Source: an uncultured Paracoccaceae bacterium (GTDB lineage: Bacteria > Bacteroidota > Bacteroidia > Flavobacteriales > Flavobacteriaceae). Taken from it: a stretch of DNA of 64,000 nt. The position numbers and the translations under genes were made by a program. Under the pieces are notes generated by a model. It did not search any database. It was not told the origin of the DNA and worked only from the letters and a program-made list of their open reading frames with translations. Where the stretch lies: assembly GCA_943788135.1 (NCBI GenBank), contig CALSPC010000007.1:372001-436000 (forward strand), read 5' to 3'. Within the stretch, counting starts at the first letter, position 1; every line of letters begins with the position of its first letter. Shown in pieces: positions 61,179 to 64,000 of this stretch.

Positions 61179-61198
61179 CAGCCATAACTAATTTACTT

Positions 61199-62411
61199 AT
61201 GCGTTTACACAGAAACTTATGTTTTGCAGTCATTGACGGACTTTTACTCATTTTCAATGAGGGCGAATATGCCGATAAAGTCATTCAAAAATTATTAAAA
61301 CGAGACAAACGATGGGGAAGTCGTGACCGTGGTTTTGTTGCAGAAACCACTTATGATATTGTACGATGGAAACGATTATACGCCGAGATTGCTCAAGTCA
61401 AAGAACCATTTAGCCGAGACGATGCTTGGCGATTATTTGCCGTATGGGCTACTTTAAAAGGCATTAAATTGCCAGGCTGGAAATATTTTGAAGGCACACC
61501 TTCCCGCAAAATAAAAGGACGTTTTGATGAACTTTCAAAAGACCGAAAGTTCCGTGAATCTGTCCCCGATTGGATTGATGAATTGGGGGTCAAAGAATTA
61601 GGTGAAGCTAAATGGACCAAGGAATTGGCCATGCAAAACAAACAAGCTAATGTTATTTTAAGAGTAAACACCTTAAAAACAACAAAAGCAGATTTAAAAT
61701 TAAAATTAGAGTCTGAAAACATTGAAACCTCTAGAAATCGAAGGCTATCCTTACGCTTTACAGCTAAAAGAACGCGCCAATGTATTTACTACAGAAGCAT
61801 TTAAAGAGGGATGGTTCGAGGTTCAAGATGCATCATCACAACTCGTGGCGGATTTTTTAGACGTTAAACCTGGTATGAAAGTCGTAGATTGTTGTGCAGG
61901 AGCTGGTGGAAAAACCTTACATCTTTCTGCATTAATGGAAAATAAAGGGTCTGTTATAGCTATGGATATTTACGAAAGTAAATTGAAAAAACTCAAAATT
62001 AGAGCCCGTCGAGATGGTGCTCATAATATTGAAATGAAAGTGATTGACTCTACTAAACCGATCAAAAAATTACATGAAAAAGCAGATCGTTTATTGATTG
62101 ATGCACCTTGTTCTGGATTAGGGGTATTGCGACGTAATCCTGATTCAAAATGGAAACTAGAACCTGAGTTTATAGACCGTATTCGTAAAACTCAGCAAGA
62201 GGTATTACAACAGTATTCAAAAATGGTCAAACCCAATGGCAAAATGGTTTACGCGACCTGTTCTGTGTTACCCTCTGAAAATGAAACTCAAATTAAAACC
62301 TTTTTGAAGTCTGAAGCAGGAGCTGATTTTTCATTTATTAAAGACAGAAAAATTCTTGCACATGAAACTGGATTTGACGGATTTTACATGGCGTTACTAG
62401 AAAAAAAATAA
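61199..62411 (+). pseudogene. RsmB/NOP-type rRNA (cytosine-C5) methyltransferase, frameshifted
   Basis: Together two frames encode a complete SAM-dependent rRNA m5C methyltransferase of about 403 residues. Frame one (61199 on) carries the N-terminal domain (KLLKRDKRWGSRDRGFVAET). At about 61733 the sense switches by +1 to the second frame, which carries the SAM domain: VVDCCAGAGGKT, the catalytic Cys in IDAPCSGLG and the second in ATCSV. The natural join would read ENIET then LEIEGYP, so one extra base around the ACCTCTA sequence breaks it. Whether this is a real mutation, a sequence error or recoding cannot be decided here. Confidence 0.85.
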
Positions 62412-62432
62412 CCAATTAATTTTTAAGATATT

Positions 62433-64000
62433 ATGAAGCATATATACATTCTTGTTGTACTTATTTCAGGTCTTTGCTACAGCCAAATTCCAACCACTTA
62501 TTATGATTCCGCAGAAGGATTAACGGGGTTTGCTTTAAAGACAAAATTAAAAACAATTGTCTCCAATGGACATCAAGCTCGATCGTATGGACAATTGTAC
62601 GACGGCAATGGCATAAACGGCTCCAATGGATATATTGACACCCACTCTGACAAAACTGTTAGCTCAGGAAAAAACTACGAAAGCGATGGAACTCTTTTAG
62701 ATATGTATTCTGAAAACCCTTCCGGAACAGATCCTTATAATTATAATCATGGGAGTAAAAAATGTGGAAGTCAAAGTTCAGAAGGGGATTGCTATAACAG
62801 AGAACACCTTGTTCCACAGTCTTCCTTTAATAGCGCTTTTCCTATGCAAAGTGACATTCATCATGTCATTCCATCCGATGGGCGTGTGAATAACTTTAGA
62901 GGCTCGTATCCATTTGGAAATGTAGCTTCTGCAAATTGGACCTCTCAAAATGGCTCTAAAAGAGGAACAAGTGCTATGTCTGGCTATTCAGGAACTGTAT
63001 TTGAACCCATTGATGAATTTAAGGGCGATATCGCAAGAGCACTGCTCTACTTTGTAGTACGCTATGAAGATACCGTAAAAAGCTACTCAAGTTTTGCAAT
63101 GTTTGATGGTTCAAATGAAAATGAGAACGCCTTTTTCCCATGGGCCATTGACGTTTTATTAGATTGGCACAATAATGTGGACCCTGTAGACCAACGCGAA
63201 CGCGATCGAAATGTGGCTGCTTATGCGTTTCAAAACAATGCAAACCCTTTTGTAGACCATCCAGAATATGCGTCTTTGATATGGAACCCTGTAACAGATA
63301 ATGAAGCTCCTACGGCTGCAACAAATCTTATAGCATCAAACCCAAAAGGAAATTCTATCGATTTGAACTGGACCGCAGGAACCGATAATATTGCTGTCAC
63401 TTCCTACGATGTTTACAAAAATGGTGTTAAAACTTCAAGTACATCAAATACTAGTTTTACAGTAACAGGTTTAGCACCAAATACTGAATACTGTTTCACA
63501 GTTTTTTCAAAAGATGCAAGTCAGAATATAGCACCTAGTAGTAATGAAAGTTGCGAAACAACTCTGGAAGGTAACAGCTCAAGTAATGACCTGTTTATCT
63601 CAGAATACGTCGAAGGCTATAGCTATAATAAAGCGTTAGAGATATCTAATTTTACTGGAAGTTCTATCAACCTTAGCAACTACTCTATTGCGAGGGATCG
63701 AGATGGATCAGGAGTCGTTTAACCAAGCCTTAACATTAACAGGGACTTTAGAAACTGGCAATGTACATGTGGTCGTAAATTCTCAAGCTTACCAAGAAAC
63801 ACTAGACCGTTCGAATCAAATTTCTAGATACAGATGCAATATCTTTTAACGGAAATGATCCCGTTGGATTATTTAAAAATGGAGTACTCATAGATTATTT
63901 TGGAGAATTAGGAGGAGAATTCAATTTTAAAGACAAAACATATCGAAGGAAAGCATTTGTAAAAGGACCAACCACTACTTTTAATTTGGCAGGGGAATGG
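62433..64000 (+). pseudogene. Secreted endonuclease I-family nuclease with Fn3 and LTD domains, frameshifted and cut by window edge
   Basis: The first frame (62433-63722) has a signal peptide (IYILVVLISGLCYSQ). An EndA/NucM-type endonuclease I domain follows, about 20-280, with the catalytic region CYNREHLVPQSSFNSAFPMQ and SDIHHVIPSDG, where Asn and His bind the metal. Then come a fibronectin III domain (about 284-378) and the start of a lamin-tail (LTD) domain (FISEYVEGYSYNKALEI). The frame stops at 63722, but the LTD continues in +1 (FNQALTLTGTLETGNV, from about 63717) and again in +2 (FLDTDAISFNGNDPVGLFKN, from about 63821). So two single-base gains disrupt it before the edge. Confidence 0.82.

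Overview
The window is a low-GC chromosomal stretch from a bacterium of the phylum Bacteroidota, almost certainly a marine member of the Flavobacteriaceae. Supporting signs are T9SS-type C-terminal sorting domains, promoters of the form TTTG-N17-19-TAnnTTTG, families typical of this group (DUF4290, DUF4252, DUF6495, DUF5777, Lacal_2735, GlmU-like proteins), and a MurA with Asp at the fosfomycin-binding position. I see no prophage, insertion sequence, CRISPR array, integrase or rRNA operon. Most of it is ordinary core genome, tightly packed, with many 1-14 bp overlaps.

1-6098 (+) is a compact light/oxidative-stress cluster. It holds the end of an iron-sulfur (6-4)-type photolyase, two small unknowns, GTP cyclohydrolase I, an SDR protein without its catalytic Tyr, a lipoprotein glutathione peroxidase, a 55-residue Lacal_2735 protein, TspO, an SRPBCC protein and a class I photolyase. 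6095-9136 (-) carries PhnA-like, MurA, DUF4290 and DUF493 proteins. 9227-13600 (+) carries a P-loop kinase-like protein, RecQ, Fmt, HU and YqgE. 13597-18193 (-) carries a class IV aminotransferase, a START-like protein, HisS, DUF6495 and the rpsF-rpsR-rplI operon, with a lone + strand tRNA-Met between them.

18370-30555 holds an atypical LytTR regulator, priA-yihY-nadC, rlmH-rdgB, a DEAD-box helicase behind a highly structured leader, a carboxypeptidase-regulatory-domain protein, a glycosyltransferase with a shifted C-terminus, a haem-binding protein and purB. 30624-32736 (-) is an ECF sigma factor, a membrane anti-sigma-like protein and two DUF4252 proteins. An S41 peptidase follows, then btuB under a cobalamin riboswitch, divergent from a DUF6580 membrane protein. 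38326-41933 is a divergent exported redox-looking set: DUF5777 barrel, DOMON/T9SS protein, ankyrin, OB-fold, cytochrome c and YceI.

41997-64000 carries a secreted M43 metalloprotease, carB without its allosteric domain, rpmH, a lytic transglycosylase, mtaB, an oligopeptide-binding lipoprotein, a GlmU-like protein, rpmE2, a GT2 glycosyltransferase, a phosphohexomutase, an MsbA-like ABC transporter, a BNR-repeat lipoprotein, a frameshifted RsmB-type methyltransferase and a frameshifted secreted endonuclease cut by the window edge. Four reading-frame breaks, all in the same +1 direction, suggest either sequence errors or recent decay.

I found no clearly new defence or mobile system. The best candidates for undescribed biology are the photolyase cluster with its non-canonical SDR, the exported redox cluster, the DEAD-box leader RNA and the possible corrinoid role of the DUF6580 protein.
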